In this document: positions 30,109 to 40,814 of the stretch, piece after piece
Layout of the letters: each line of letters starts with the position of its first letter
Numbering within the stretch: the stretch's first letter is position 1
Made by a program: the position numbers and the translations under genes
Source of the DNA: JAAYAE01 sp963678395
GTDB lineage: Bacteria; Bacillota; Negativicutes; Acidaminococcales; Acidaminococcaceae
Direction: 5' to 3'
DNA length: 64,000 nt
Assembly (NCBI GenBank): GCA_963678395.1
Contig: OY782827.1
Span: forward strand, 1,426,001-1,490,000
The notes under the pieces: generated by a model
Told to the model about the DNA's origin: nothing
Databases searched by the model: none
Seen by the model: the letters and a program-made list of their open reading frames with translations, nothing else

Positions 30109-31557
30109 TCATTTTTTTTTTGCTTCTTCCCAAAAAACATCCATGTCCAACAAGCCAAAATCGCTCCATCCCCGTCCTGTAGCGGTTATTTTATCTTCCA
30201 CATAATCAAATCGTCTGCAGAACCTATTATTTGCTAAATTAAGTGCTGTCTCCGGCTCTAATCCTAGATGTCTAGCATAGTTTGCCAAGGCTAAAAACAC
30301 ATCTCCCAATTCCCATTCTATATGCTCAGCATTATTTTCTTCCACTGCTTCTTGCAGTTCGACCATTTCTTCCATTACTTTTGCCCAAACATCTTTTTTA
30401 TTATTCCAATCGAATCCAACTTTAGCAGCTTTAGATTGGATTTTATAAGCTCGCATTAATGCTGGTAACCCTTTACTTACACCATCTAATACACGCTTTC
30501 TGTCCTTTTTTTCTTCTGCCTTTATGGTCTCCCAGTTACGCAAAACTTCCTCGGCATCTGATATTTCTATGGTACCATATACATATGGATGTCTATGAAT
30601 CAACTTTGTTACAATATCATCAATAACATCTTGCATAGTAAAAGCCCCTTCTTCTTCAGCCAAACTGGCATGAAAAACCACCTGCAAAAGTACATCTCCC
30701 AATTCTTCGCGCATGCCCTCAATGTCCTTGTCATCAATAGCCTCTAGGAGCTCATAAACCTCTTCTAGCATGCCTTTACGTATACTGCTATGTGTTTGTA
30801 CCCTATCCCATGGGCATCCTTCAGGTGAGCGCAAAGTCTTAACCACCTCATCTAAGGGCTTTATATCCATAATACCTATATTTTTTTTAGCTGGGATATA
30901 TAAAGTGGTTAAATGATCTATATGTTTTTGACGATCCAATTCAAAAAGTGGAATTTTTAAAAAATCTTCGTCCGGCAAGCCTAAATTGCGCAAAAATAAA
31001 ACTTCGGTTTCATCCGCTAGTGCTTTCATCAAATTAATTTTCAGTTCAGCTGCCACTAATTTACTATAGACTTGGGTGATAATCAAAGGATATTTACCAG
31101 CATCTGCCAACGCGCTTTTATCTTGAGCATCAATAATGCGAACTCCTTCAATAGGATCAATGCCAACTTTAGTATATATTAGATCTAAAAAACTCATAGA
31201 TGGCAAAATTTGTAAAACTATACCAAGCTTAACAGCTTTTTCACGCAAAAGCACTACCGTTCTTTCTGCTACCAAAGGACTACTCGGTACAGCGTACACT
31301 ACATTCTTGTTCTGTGCTTCGTGCAATACATAATTGGAAATTTTATCATAAACTTGCTCGAAGTTATGACCTTCTTCATAAAAATGATCACAAGTAACAA
31401 AATTAATCCCTGCACTAGTAAGTGCTGGCACACTTGGATGAATCTGTGTACGCAATATAACCTCCTTTGCGTTTTTCATAACTTCCAACGTTTCCACGGA
31501 AATATGTCCCGCATTGCCAGGTCCTAACCCAACAACTATAACTGTCCCTTTTTTCAT
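30109..31557 (-). CDS. mazG: Fused tetrapyrrole methylase-like / MazG nucleotide pyrophosphohydrolase (YabN)
   Basis: A 482-aa two-domain protein. Residues about 1-210 form a SAM-dependent methylase-like domain (VIVVGLGPGNAGHIS, YAVPSSPLVAERTV). Residues about 225-482 form MazG, with two helical repeats: LRSPEGCPWDRVQTHSSIRKGMLEEVYEL, EELGDVLLQVVFH with acidic metal ligands, and VGFDWNNKKDVWAKVMEEM then WELGDVFLALANYARHLG. It hydrolyses NTPs. The natural substrate of the methylase part is unknown. It starts 4 bp inside the end of the flippase gene. Confidence 0.92.
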   Translation of the reverse strand: MKKGTVIVVGLGPGNAGHISVETLEVMKNAKEVILRTQIHPSVPALTSAGINFVTCDHFYEEGHNFEQVYDKISNYVLHEAQNKNVVYAVPSSPLVAERTVVLLREKAVKLGIVLQILPSMSFLDLIYTKVGIDPIEGVRIIDAQDKSALADAGKYPLIITQVYSKLVAAELKINLMKALADETEVLFLRNLGLPDEDFLKIPLFELDRQKHIDHLTTLYIPAKKNIGIMDIKPLDEVVKTLRSPEGCPWDRVQTHSSIRKGMLEEVYELLEAIDDKDIEGMREELGDVLLQVVFHASLAEEEGAFTMQDVIDDIVTKLIHRHPYVYGTIEISDAEEVLRNWETIKAEEKKDRKRVLDGVSKGLPALMRAYKIQSKAAKVGFDWNNKKDVWAKVMEEMVELQEAVEENNAEHIEWELGDVFLALANYARHLGLEPETALNLANNRFCRRFDYVEDKITATGRGWSDFGLLDMDVFWEEAKKK

Positions 31558-33161
31558 GCTTTTTCCCTCAATACTTTCATGGATTTTAATGCTACTATCA
31601 TTTTTTTCCCTACAAATGGTATTTTACCTAACTCGAACTCACTAAATCCGCCTAGTAACATTAATACTACGACATAAATAAGCATGGCAAAAACTATTGC
31701 TAGCAGTGCAGAAATAGCATTACCTGTTAAAAAAGTTGCAACATAATTATGTAACACTCTAGTACTAATGCCCATGATTATTGCAGCCGCTAAGGTTTTA
31801 ATAAAGGGAGAAATAGGGAACTCGAAATTCGTATATCTAACTAAAAAGAAAATATTTAGTGCAGCAGCACCTGCAAAATTTATATTTGAAGCCCAAGCAG
31901 CTCCAACAATATTATAGTCAGGAATAGCCGTTAATTCCCAAACAAAAAACACTTTAACTGCAGCACTAACAAACATATTAAGCATAGGTGTTATCGTCAT
32001 CCCTACGCCTTGTAATATCCCAGTGGAAACTTGATGCATTCCCAGCAAAAAAATGGACGGTGATAAATTCGCAATAGAAGGTCCTGCCGCTTTGGTACCA
32101 TAAAGTAGTAGCGAAATTGGCTGTGCCAAGGCCCACATACCTATTGCAGCCGGTAGTGTGACAATACAACACAACCTCATAGCGGTAAATCCCTTAGCAC
32201 GCACCACCGCAAACTTTCCTAAAGCCTGTGCTTCTGAAATTGCTGGTACTACTGAAGCTGCCAAAGAAATAGTTGGAATAGTTCCCATCATCACCAATGG
32301 CAGAGCCATACCTGCCAAATAGCCAAACGCTGTAGTTGCCTGCACCACTGTAAAGCCTGCCACTTCCAGTCTGCCGGGAACAATAAGCATATCAATGCCG
32401 GTAACTACAGGTAACATTAAACTAGCACAAGAAACAGGCAAGGCTAGTAAAATTAAACTTTTCGCAATACTTTGTACTGATTCCTTTTTTGTTTTGACTT
32501 GATATTTTATTTTTTCCTGAATCTTTTTGTGCTCTTTGCGGTAAAACCAACTTAAAACTATAAGACCTGTAATAGATCCTGGCACGGCTCCAAATGCCGC
32601 CCCTGCCGCTGCATATTCCAAACCATAAGGCAACAACCAGTAAGCAAATAACAGCATAACTACTACCCTGACAAATTGCTCAATAATCTGAGATACGGCC
32701 GGTGGCGTCATCATTTGATACCCTTGGAAATAGCCCCTGAAACTCGCCAAAATAGTTGCGAAAAACACAGCCGGCGTTAATGCTAAAAGCGCATAATAAG
32801 CCCTTGCATCACGAATAATATTGACATCTATCAACCAACCGGCAATAACATATAATGCCAAAGCAAAAATAATACCGGTTACCACCATTAACATTAACGA
32901 AATACGAAATACTCTTCCCGCACCAATGTAATCGCTTTTAGCTATTCTTTGTGCTACTAATATGGAAATCGCAATAGGAATTCCTGCCGCCGAAATAGAA
33001 ATCATTAACAGATAAATAGGATAGGCAATCTGATAAAGCCCTATCCCTTCCCCGCCTAAAAGTCTAGATAAAAGAATACGGTTAACCGAGCCAATTATTT
33101 TCACCATAAGTCCCGCTATGGTCAATATTAACGCACCGCGTAAAAACTTATCTTTGGCCAA
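31554..33161 (-). CDS. SpoVB/MurJ-type polysaccharide flippase (MATE-like)
   Basis: A polytopic membrane protein of about 535 residues with 12-14 helices. The N-terminus FLRGALILTIAGLMVKIIGSVNRILLSRLLGGEGIGLYQ is typical of the SpoVB branch of the MOP exporter family, which flips lipid-linked cell-wall precursors. A TTG at 33161 with GAGGTGG 8 nt upstream fits better than the GTG at 33173. It lies between mfd and mazG, where Bacillus has spoVB. Without other sporulation genes nearby, a general envelope role is more likely here. Confidence 0.82.
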   Translation of the reverse strand: MAKDKFLRGALILTIAGLMVKIIGSVNRILLSRLLGGEGIGLYQIAYPIYLLMISISAAGIPIAISILVAQRIAKSDYIGAGRVFRISLMLMVVTGIIFALALYVIAGWLIDVNIIRDARAYYALLALTPAVFFATILASFRGYFQGYQMMTPPAVSQIIEQFVRVVVMLLFAYWLLPYGLEYAAAGAAFGAVPGSITGLIVLSWFYRKEHKKIQEKIKYQVKTKKESVQSIAKSLILLALPVSCASLMLPVVTGIDMLIVPGRLEVAGFTVVQATTAFGYLAGMALPLVMMGTIPTISLAASVVPAISEAQALGKFAVVRAKGFTAMRLCCIVTLPAAIGMWALAQPISLLLYGTKAAGPSIANLSPSIFLLGMHQVSTGILQGVGMTITPMLNMFVSAAVKVFFVWELTAIPDYNIVGAAWASNINFAGAAALNIFFLVRYTNFEFPISPFIKTLAAAIIMGISTRVLHNYVATFLTGNAISALLAIVFAMLIYVVVLMLLGGFSEFELGKIPFVGKKMIVALKSMKVLREKA

Positions 33162-33233
33162 TTCGTATTCCACCTCTCAGCAAAGCCTAAACTTTTGCTC
33201 TGCGCTCTTTTGACAATAATTTCAATCGTTTTA

Positions 33234-36200
33234 TTATAGCATATTAACTAAAGCTTTCTCCAACCACTCTAATGGTTCCTTCTCTATTTTATTTTTCCTT
33301 ATTAGCAGTTGGGCATGAAGGCCATTTTTAAATTGTGCACCAGGTGCATAATCTTTAACTAATTTCATAATTCCCTCTGGATTAGCTATGCTTTTTTCAC
33401 CAAAATTAATACTCACTTCATTTTGTTTTACTGAAATGCCCATAATTTTTAATAAACGGCATAAACTGCGTAAAACAGCTACTCGCCACAGATTAATCAC
33501 TTCCACCGGTGGTTCTCCGAAACGGTCTATGATTTCATCCAAAAAATCTTCTCTGTCTTCATAAATCAATTCACTACAACGTCTATAAATCTCCATTTTG
33601 TAACGAGGATTAGCCATATAATCATCAGGGATATAGGCATCAAATACTATTTCGAGAACAGGATCCGGCTCTGGCAAGGCATCTTCAACACCATTTTTCA
33701 GAGAATTAATTGTTTTCTCCAACAAACTGCAATAAGCTGCAAACCCTATACCAGCAATATGTCCATGTTATTCTGCACCTAATAAGTTGCCGGCGCCACG
33801 AATTTCTAAATCACGCATAGCAATTTTAAACCCAGCACCTAATTCCGTAAAGTCTCTAATAGCTTGTAAGCGCTTTTGCGCAATTTCGCTAAGTACTCTT
33901 TGTCTCTTATAAACAAAATATGCATAAGCCAACCGCGAAGAGCGTCCTACCCTGCCACGCATTTGATACAACTGTGATAGGCCAAAATTCTCAGCTCCAT
34001 CAATTATAATTGTATTGGCCAAAGGCACGTCTAGACCATTTTCAATAATCGTAGTACACAAGAGCAAATCAAATTGCCCTTCATAAAATCCAATCATAGC
34101 ATCTTCTAACATATCTTCCGGCATTTGCCCGTGAGCGATGCGAATAGATATTCCCGGTACTAAATCATGCAAATGTTTAGCAATCGCTTCCAACCCCTGC
34201 ACTCTATTATGTACGTAATAAATTCTTCCCCCGCGCCTAATTTCTCTCTCCAAGGCTTCTTTAATCATACCGTCATTATATTCAGCTACATAAGTCTCTA
34301 CCGGCAAACGTTCTTCCGGTGGAGACTCAATAACACTCATATCTTTCCCCTTTACCAAAGCTAAATGTAATGTACGAGGTATGGGGGTTGCTGATAATGT
34401 TAGCACATCCACACCAGTGGTCCATTTTTTCATTTTTTCTTTTTGTGCCACGCCAAAACGTTGTTCTTCATCTATAATTAAAAGGCCCAAATCCGGAAAT
34501 CTAATATCAGGCTGCAGAATTCTATGAGTGCCAATGAGCACATCTATCTGCCCGTCTTCCATTTTAGCCAACACTTGTTTTTGCTCACTGTGAGTACGAA
34601 AACGGCTGAGCATATCAACTCGCACGCCAAAGGGTTCCATACGTTGGGTAAATGTCAACAAATGCTGTTGTGCTAATACAGTTGTTGGTGCTAAAACAGC
34701 TACCTGTTTACCATCCATAACCGCCTTGAAAGCAGCCCGTATAGCAACTTCAGTTTTGCCATAACCCACATCACCGCATAAAAGGCGTTCCATTGGAACA
34801 TCTCGCTCCATGTCTCTTTTAATTTCTTCCACAGCATTTATTTGGTCAGATGTCTCCTCGAAGGGAAAGCTAGCTTCAAACTCCTTTTGCCATGGGGTAT
34901 CCTTGGAAAAAGCATAGCCAGGCACTATTTTTCGTTGTGCATACAAGCGCAATAGTTCTGTAGCTAATTCTGTGATAGCTTTCTTAGCTTTATTGGTAAC
35001 ACGCTGCCAATCAGCACCACCAATACGAGAAAGTCTTGGTGCCTGATTTTCATTGCCTATATACTTATGTAATAAGTTAACTTGTTCAATAGGAACATAT
35101 AACTTATCATCCTTTGCGTACTGCAAATATAGATAGTCACGATGTACGCCATCTACTTCAATGGTTTTTACGCCTACATACCTTCCAATACCATGCACTA
35201 TATGTACTACGTAATCTCCCTCTTTTATTTCCGAGAAATACTGTATTTGCGCTCCTACTTGTTTATGCTTAGTCAAGCGCCGTTTTTTTTGCATGCCAAA
35301 TATGTCGCTCTCAGTTAAAAGCAACCAGTTTTCATTCCAAAAGCGGAACCCATTGGCCAGTTCTCCTACGAATACGCCGCCACTTTTCTCTGGCAACTTT
35401 TCACCTTGCTTAACATAATGTATATTGATGCCTTTTCTGCTAAGACTTTCCGCCAATCCAGCCGCTTTTTCCGCCGTACTCATCATGATTAACGGGACTA
35501 CACCTTCGGACTGCCACCCCTCTAAATCTTTGGTTAACAGTTCTGTATTCCTGTTATAAGGTGCCATCGTCCGCACCGGTACAGTTACTTGCATAGCTTT
35601 AGTGAAATAGGGATGAGGCAAAGCACTAGAGACTAACAATTTATGTTTACTACAAAAATCAATGACCTGTTCCGGTGTAAACAGATTTTTTTCATGCTCT
35701 TTATTAATGTCAGATATTTTCTTTATTTCCGAGAAAAATTCTACCGGTTCATCTAAAATAACTAAAGCTGATTTTTCTACATAAGCAAATAAATCAACTT
35801 GCCCAGATAGTTTTTTCCACACTATAGGTACTACTTCAGCCTGGGAAAAATTCACTAAAGATCTTTGCGATAGATGATCAAAACTCCGCATAGCATTTAT
35901 CGTATTATCAAACCATTCAATTCTAAGAGGTTCATCTGTATTTATAGCAAAAACATCTAGTATGTCTCCACGCAAACTAAACTGTCCACGTGTATCTACC
36001 TGTTCCGCACGTTCATAACCCATGTTAACTAGTGCGGTAAGAACCTCTTCTTGTTCTACCTCCATACCTACTCGCAAAGCCAAATTATCTTTAAAAAGGC
36101 TCTCTGGTTTGGGAAACTTTTGTATAAAAGCTTCCGCTGTAACAAAAATAATACTCTTTTCCTGTGCTCTAATGAGTTCCAAAGCACTAATACGTTCGGC

Positions 36201-36509
36201 CAATAGCTCCTGATTTTGGGCATCAACTTTAGCAGCAAGTAAATCAGCAGGATACAGTTCCCTCCTTGCTAAGTCAGGATAAAAATAATTAAGTTCCCTA
36301 CGATAAGAACGAATATCATCACGCCTAGGCACAAAAAATATTAACGGTCCTTGTAAGCCAATATTCTCTTTTAAGGCACACAAAAGCCCCGTCTTAACGG
36401 GTCCCCCCAAGCCGGTTATATTTATACTTTTCTTCCCAGCTTGCCAAATGGCAGCTATATCAGAAATTATAGTTATTCTTTTAAGTAAAACCAAAAACTC
36501 ATTTAACAT
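33234..36509 (-). pseudogene. mfd: Transcription-repair coupling factor Mfd, interrupted by an in-frame TAA
   Basis: Residues 1 to about 913 are intact: UvrB-like N-terminal domains, the RNA polymerase-interacting domain (IQYFSEIKEGDYVVHIVHGIGRY), and the translocase with GDVGYGKTEVAIRA, DEEQRFG, TLSATPIPRT, TTIIENGLD and MRGRVGRSSR. The frame stops at TAA (33770-33768) directly after RGAGNLLGAE, where the family has Gln (AEQHGH). Beyond it the same frame continues HGHIAGIGFAAYCSLLEKT and the whole C-terminal D7 domain (TRCF). One C-to-T change (CAA to TAA) explains it. If real, the product would lack D7, the autoinhibitory domain in E. coli Mfd. Confidence 0.9.
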
Positions 36510-36525
36510 TTGCAAATCAACTCAT

Positions 36526-36559
36526 TAAAAAAGGGCTTTAGCTACTGCCAAAACCCTTT
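36526..36559 (-). terminator. glpX terminator
   Basis: AAAGGG...CCCTTT imperfect stem with inner GGC/GCT pairs, followed by a T-run on the minus strand; it separates glpX from mfd. Confidence 0.55.
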
Positions 36560-36595
36560 AGTATTTCAAAACGACATTCACAAGGAAGATCTAAT

Positions 36596-37558
36596 TTATA
36601 ATTTAATATGTATATCCTTGCTATCAAAGCTATGTATAGCATCTACAAAACGAACCGTCCCTGTTGCATAACGCATGGAAACAGTATGTGTGCGTACACC
36701 ATTGCCAAAATACCTCAATCCATGTAGTAAATCACATTCAGTAATGGCTGTGGAAGTAAACATGCAATCGTCTCCCTTAACCAAATCTTCAATGGTCAGA
36801 ACTCGGTTAATATCACCAATGCCCATTTTCAAACAACGAGCAACTTCTGCATCATTTTCAGGGCACAGCCTAGCTTGCATATCGCCCCCCAAACATTTAA
36901 GTCCAGCTGCAGCCAACACACCTTCCGGTGCGCCACCTTTACCAATATACATATGCACGCCACTGCCTTCAATACCAGCATTTATAATTGGATCTACGTC
37001 CCCATCGGTAATAAGTTTAATACGAGCACCTGCAGCTCTTACGCCATCAATAAGTTTTTTATGACGTGGTCTATCCAACGCAACAACAGTTAAATCGCTT
37101 ATTTTACGATCTAGTGCTTTAGCAACGCGAGCCAAATTATCTTCTACAGAATCGTCAATATTAATACAGCCTTTGGCACGAGGACCAACAGCAATTTTAT
37201 CCATGTACATATCCGGAGCATGTAACAAACAGCCCCTAGGAGCAATAGCAATAACTGCAATAGCACCAGGTTGACCTTTTGCCACCAAATTAGTTCCTTC
37301 AACCGGATCAACAGCAATATCTACTTCTAATCCGCCAGCACCTACTTTTTCACCAATATAAAGCATTGGTGCTTCGTCTAGTTCACCTTCACCAATAACA
37401 ACAGTACCGCTAATATTTACAGTATCAAACATTTTACGCATAGCATCTACTGCTAGTTGATCAGCGCCATTTTTATCTCCGCGCCCTACGCTATGCCCAC
37501 AAGCTATAGCTGCCGTCTCTGTAACGCGAACAAACTCCATACATAACTCTCTATTCAT
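36596..37558 (-). CDS. glpX: Fructose-1,6-bisphosphatase class II (GlpX)
   Basis: Gluconeogenic phosphatase. The 320-aa protein has IGEGELDEAPMLYIGE, the metal-binding VDPVEGTNLVAKGQPGAIAVIA, YMDKIAVGP and GKGGAPEGVLAAAGLKCLGGDMQARL. ATG 37558 is chosen because AAGGAG lies 9 nt upstream. Normal length. A sugar phosphatase of this type suits an organism that lives on organic acids or amino acids; that last point is inference. Confidence 0.94.
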   Translation of the reverse strand: MNRELCMEFVRVTETAAIACGHSVGRGDKNGADQLAVDAMRKMFDTVNISGTVVIGEGELDEAPMLYIGEKVGAGGLEVDIAVDPVEGTNLVAKGQPGAIAVIAIAPRGCLLHAPDMYMDKIAVGPRAKGCINIDDSVEDNLARVAKALDRKISDLTVVALDRPRHKKLIDGVRAAGARIKLITDGDVDPIINAGIEGSGVHMYIGKGGAPEGVLAAAGLKCLGGDMQARLCPENDAEVARCLKMGIGDINRVLTIEDLVKGDDCMFTSTAITECDLLHGLRYFGNGVRTHTVSMRYATGTVRFVDAIHSFDSKDIHIKL

Positions 37559-37619
37559 TCTACAACACTCCTTCTTTCCCAATTATTACACTTTCTAAAA
37601 TAATGTGCAAGAAAAACCA

Positions 37620-38192
37620 TTAAAAAAAACTTATGGCTATCATTCTAATAAACATATAGATAGGTACTAAAAACACAATAAGCCACAAAAAAAAGCCAAA
37701 GACTACAATAGCAGCTGCTCGCCCAAAATTAATCAAATACACGGCTTCAACAGCTCTAATCATAAGGTATACACACCAAAAACAACCAAAAAGCATTGTC
37801 AAAGGCAGCGTTAGCAACCATATACCGCCTAAGCTTACGCCTAAAAGTGCAACCGGAGTCAAAACCAAAAACGGTAATGCAGTAAACCCCAATATGCAAA
37901 GTAGCCCTCGCACATTACCTGCACCACCACCACAAGCATCAATGAGTCCATGTAAAAAACAACCAAAAATAGCCATGCCTACAATTTTGGTCAAGATAAT
38001 TCCCACTAGTATAGCAAAGCGTATTCCCAAAGTTTGTTGTGAAAAAGCAATATTAGTGCAAACCCCAATAAAAGCACCCAAGCTAATTGTAAAATAAAAT
38101 AAACTGCGCCACATAGTAGGATTAAGAGCCAGTTCAGCCATGCCTGTTTTTGTTGCAAAGAGAACATCAAAGGATTTTCTCCTCGTTAACAT
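37620..38192 (-). CDS. Yip1-family membrane protein
   Basis: A 190-aa membrane protein with five hydrophobic helices and the Yip1-type N-terminal pattern SFDVLFATKTGMAELALNPTMWRSL. Function in bacteria is unknown. The ATG overlaps the sppA stop codon (ATGTTAA), so translation is probably coupled to the signal-peptide peptidase. The ribosome site GAGGGG is unusually close to the ATG. Confidence 0.7.
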   Translation of the reverse strand: MLTRRKSFDVLFATKTGMAELALNPTMWRSLFYFTISLGAFIGVCTNIAFSQQTLGIRFAILVGIILTKIVGMAIFGCFLHGLIDACGGGAGNVRGLLCILGFTALPFLVLTPVALLGVSLGGIWLLTLPLTMLFGCFWCVYLMIRAVEAVYLINFGRAAAIVVFGFFLWLIVFLVPIYMFIRMIAISFF

Positions 38193-39139
38193 CTCCCCTC
38201 TGCTCGGGGTTGCATCATTACAGATACCCCGCTTTGTGCTTCTATGGCCTCCATTATTTTACTGGCAACTTGATCTGCTATTTTGCTGCTAAACCAAGTT
38301 TTCCAGTTTTTTACACTACCATATTCCACTGTTTCAGGAGTGCCTTTAATCCCGGCTAAAACCCCTGTAGCATCCAACGCATCATAATAGTTTCCTAGGT
38401 CGTCTACAAGCCCCAAGGCTTTTGCTTGCTTGCCCGTATAAACACGACCATCAGCCAATGCCCGCACTTTATCTAGTGGAATTTTACGTCCCGTGCTTAC
38501 TACTGTTAAAAATTCATCATACATTTCATTAACCATAGTTTGCAGAATTTCTCTTTCCTCGGGCGTCATAGGACGTGCAGTTGACATAATATCTTTGTGT
38601 ATGCCACTTTTAATCATGACATCTTTTACACCTAGTTTTTTATAAAGCTCTTCTAAATTCTTCGTTCCCATATATACACCAATGCTACCAGTTAAAGTAG
38701 AAGCATTAGCATAAATTTTATCACAACCTGCAGCAATATAATAAGCCGCAGACGCTCCGGTATCACCCATAGCAGCAACTATCGGTTTATGGGACGTTTC
38801 TTTAAATCTTTGTATTTCTCTTGTAATCTCTTTTGCTGCCGTCACACTGCCACCAGGAGAATTAATCCGCAAAAGTACTGCCTTAACGCTTTTATCTTTA
38901 GCCGCTTGCCGCAATTCTTGCATAATTCTACCGCTGGTTGCACCTCTAGCTTCAGCAAAAATAGCTGTGCCATCAGCCCCAGATTCAATGGTGCCTTGAA
39001 TATCAATAACCGCTACTCTATCTCCTTTGGACGCAGGTATTTTATCTGCGTTATAGGCATTTTTACCCCCCAAAAGCGAGATTACAAAAGACAGCACTGC
39101 TATTAGTAAAATAGCGCTAATAAAAATTCTTTTAAGCAT
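38186..39139 (-). CDS. sppA: Signal peptide peptidase SppA
   Basis: A 317-aa membrane-anchored serine protease that cleaves leftover signal peptides. It has an N-terminal membrane helix (about 4-22), VIDIQGTI, LLRINSPGGSVTAA, the nucleophile Ser in GDTGASAAYYIA (about 128-139), and the general-base Lys in MIKSGIHKDIMS. The short single-domain form is usual for Firmicutes. AAAGGAG precedes the ATG. Confidence 0.92.
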   Translation of the reverse strand: MLKRIFISAILLIAVLSFVISLLGGKNAYNADKIPASKGDRVAVIDIQGTIESGADGTAIFAEARGATSGRIMQELRQAAKDKSVKAVLLRINSPGGSVTAAKEITREIQRFKETSHKPIVAAMGDTGASAAYYIAAGCDKIYANASTLTGSIGVYMGTKNLEELYKKLGVKDVMIKSGIHKDIMSTARPMTPEEREILQTMVNEMYDEFLTVVSTGRKIPLDKVRALADGRVYTGKQAKALGLVDDLGNYYDALDATGVLAGIKGTPETVEYGSVKNWKTWFSSKIADQVASKIMEAIEAQSGVSVMMQPRAEGRC

Positions 39140-39163
39140 AAACTCTCCTTTTAAACAAGTGAA

Positions 39164-40777
39164 TTACTTCTTTTTCATAGCTGCTGCAACAAAAGCCTTA
39201 AACAACGGATGGGGACTGGTTGGCCTGGATTTTAATTCAGGATGGAACTGTACACCCAAGAACCACGGATGCTCTTTTTTAGGCAATTCCACGATTTCCA
39301 CCAAACGACCATTTGGCAGCGTGCCACCCAATAACAAACCGTGCTTTACTAATTCATCACGCAATTCATTATTCACTTCATAACGATGACGATGACGTTC
39401 ATAAATAATTGGTTCACCATAAGCTTCTTCAGTCAGCGTATCAGGATATACTTTGCAAGGATAACCGCCTAATCTCATAGTACCGCCCTTGATTTCTACG
39501 CTTAATTGTTCCGGCATCAGATAAATAACAGGATAAGGAGTTTTTTCATTAAACTCAGTGCTATTAGCGCCTGACATACCACAAACATCTCTAGCAAATT
39601 CAATTACCGCACACTGCATGCCTAAACAAATACCAAAGAAAGGTATTTTTTGTTCACGAGCATATTTAATCGCCTTAATCTTGCCCTCAATGCCACGATC
39701 GCCAAAACCACCGGGAACCAAAATACCATCTACCCCAGACATAACATCGTGCATATCTGTCTCTTCAGGTTCAATACTCTCAGCGTTTACATATCTTATA
39801 TCTACATCCACATCGTTAAAATAACTGGCATGTTTCAACGCTTCTACAATACTTATATAGGCATCTTGTAATTCAACATATTTGCCTACAACGGCAATAG
39901 TAGCTTTATTGTTATGTACTTTCATGATATTCGCGACCATCTTATGCCACTGTTCCATATCTTTCGGACCATCTTCCATGTCCAATTTTTTCAAAACAAT
40001 TGTATCCAGCCCTTGATCTTCCAAAAGCATTGGAACTTGATAAATGCTAGGTGCTGTAATAGATTGAAAAACTGCTTCCAAATCTACATCACAGAACATT
40101 GCCATTTTCTCGCGCATTTCTTTAGAAATTTCTTTTTCGCTACGACAAACCAAAATATCGGGAGTAATACCAATGCTGCGCAATTCTTTAACACTATGCT
40201 GAGTCGGTTTCGTCTTCAACTCACCAGCAGCTGCAATATAAGGAACCAAAGTCACATGAATATACAAAACATCATTTCTGCCAATATCTTTTTTCACTTG
40301 TCTAATTGCTTCCAAAAATGGTTCACTTTCAATGTCGCCTACGGTGCCGCCAATTTCTGTTATAACAAAATCAGCGTTATCCTCGCGACCTACACGATAA
40401 ACTCGTTCTTTAATCTCATTCGTAATATGAGGAATAACTTGAACTGTTCTGCCCAAATAGTCTCCACGACGCTCTTTATCTATAACAGATTGATAAATAC
40501 GGCCAGCTGTAACATTAGAACTCTTTGATAAATTAATATCAATAAAACGCTCATAGTGGCCTAAATCCAAGTCCGTTTCAGCACCATCATCAGTAACAAA
40601 AACTTCGCCATGCTGATAAGGACTCATGGTGCCAGGGTCAATATTTATGTAAGGGTCAAATTTTTGGATTGTCACCTTATAGCCCCTGCTTTTAAGTAAG
40701 CGCCCCAAAGAAGCCGCTGTAATGCCTTTTCCTAAAGACGAAACTACACCCCCCGTTACAAAAATATACTTTGTCAT
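39164..40777 (-). CDS. pyrG: CTP synthase
   Basis: Makes CTP from UTP, ATP and glutamine. The 537-aa protein begins MTKYIFVTGGVVSSLGKG and has the amidoligase domain (DPYINIDPGTMSPYQHGEVFV, GGTVGDIES) followed by the class I glutaminase with the nucleophile in FFGICLGMQCAV and C-terminal HPELKSRP. ATG 40777 has AGGAGG upstream and matches the family start; the reading frame above it is not coding. Downstream of argS. Confidence 0.96.
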   Translation of the reverse strand: MTKYIFVTGGVVSSLGKGITAASLGRLLKSRGYKVTIQKFDPYINIDPGTMSPYQHGEVFVTDDGAETDLDLGHYERFIDINLSKSSNVTAGRIYQSVIDKERRGDYLGRTVQVIPHITNEIKERVYRVGREDNADFVITEIGGTVGDIESEPFLEAIRQVKKDIGRNDVLYIHVTLVPYIAAAGELKTKPTQHSVKELRSIGITPDILVCRSEKEISKEMREKMAMFCDVDLEAVFQSITAPSIYQVPMLLEDQGLDTIVLKKLDMEDGPKDMEQWHKMVANIMKVHNNKATIAVVGKYVELQDAYISIVEALKHASYFNDVDVDIRYVNAESIEPEETDMHDVMSGVDGILVPGGFGDRGIEGKIKAIKYAREQKIPFFGICLGMQCAVIEFARDVCGMSGANSTEFNEKTPYPVIYLMPEQLSVEIKGGTMRLGGYPCKVYPDTLTEEAYGEPIIYERHRHRYEVNNELRDELVKHGLLLGGTLPNGRLVEIVELPKKEHPWFLGVQFHPELKSRPTSPHPLFKAFVAAAMKKK

Positions 40778-40814
40778 TTTCTTCCTCCTGTTTTTCTGGC
40801 ACTTGCCAAGTTTT

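Noticed and set aside
39914..40528. 204-codon plus-strand frame
   Set aside because: Antisense shadow of pyrG, whose coding signal is unambiguous.
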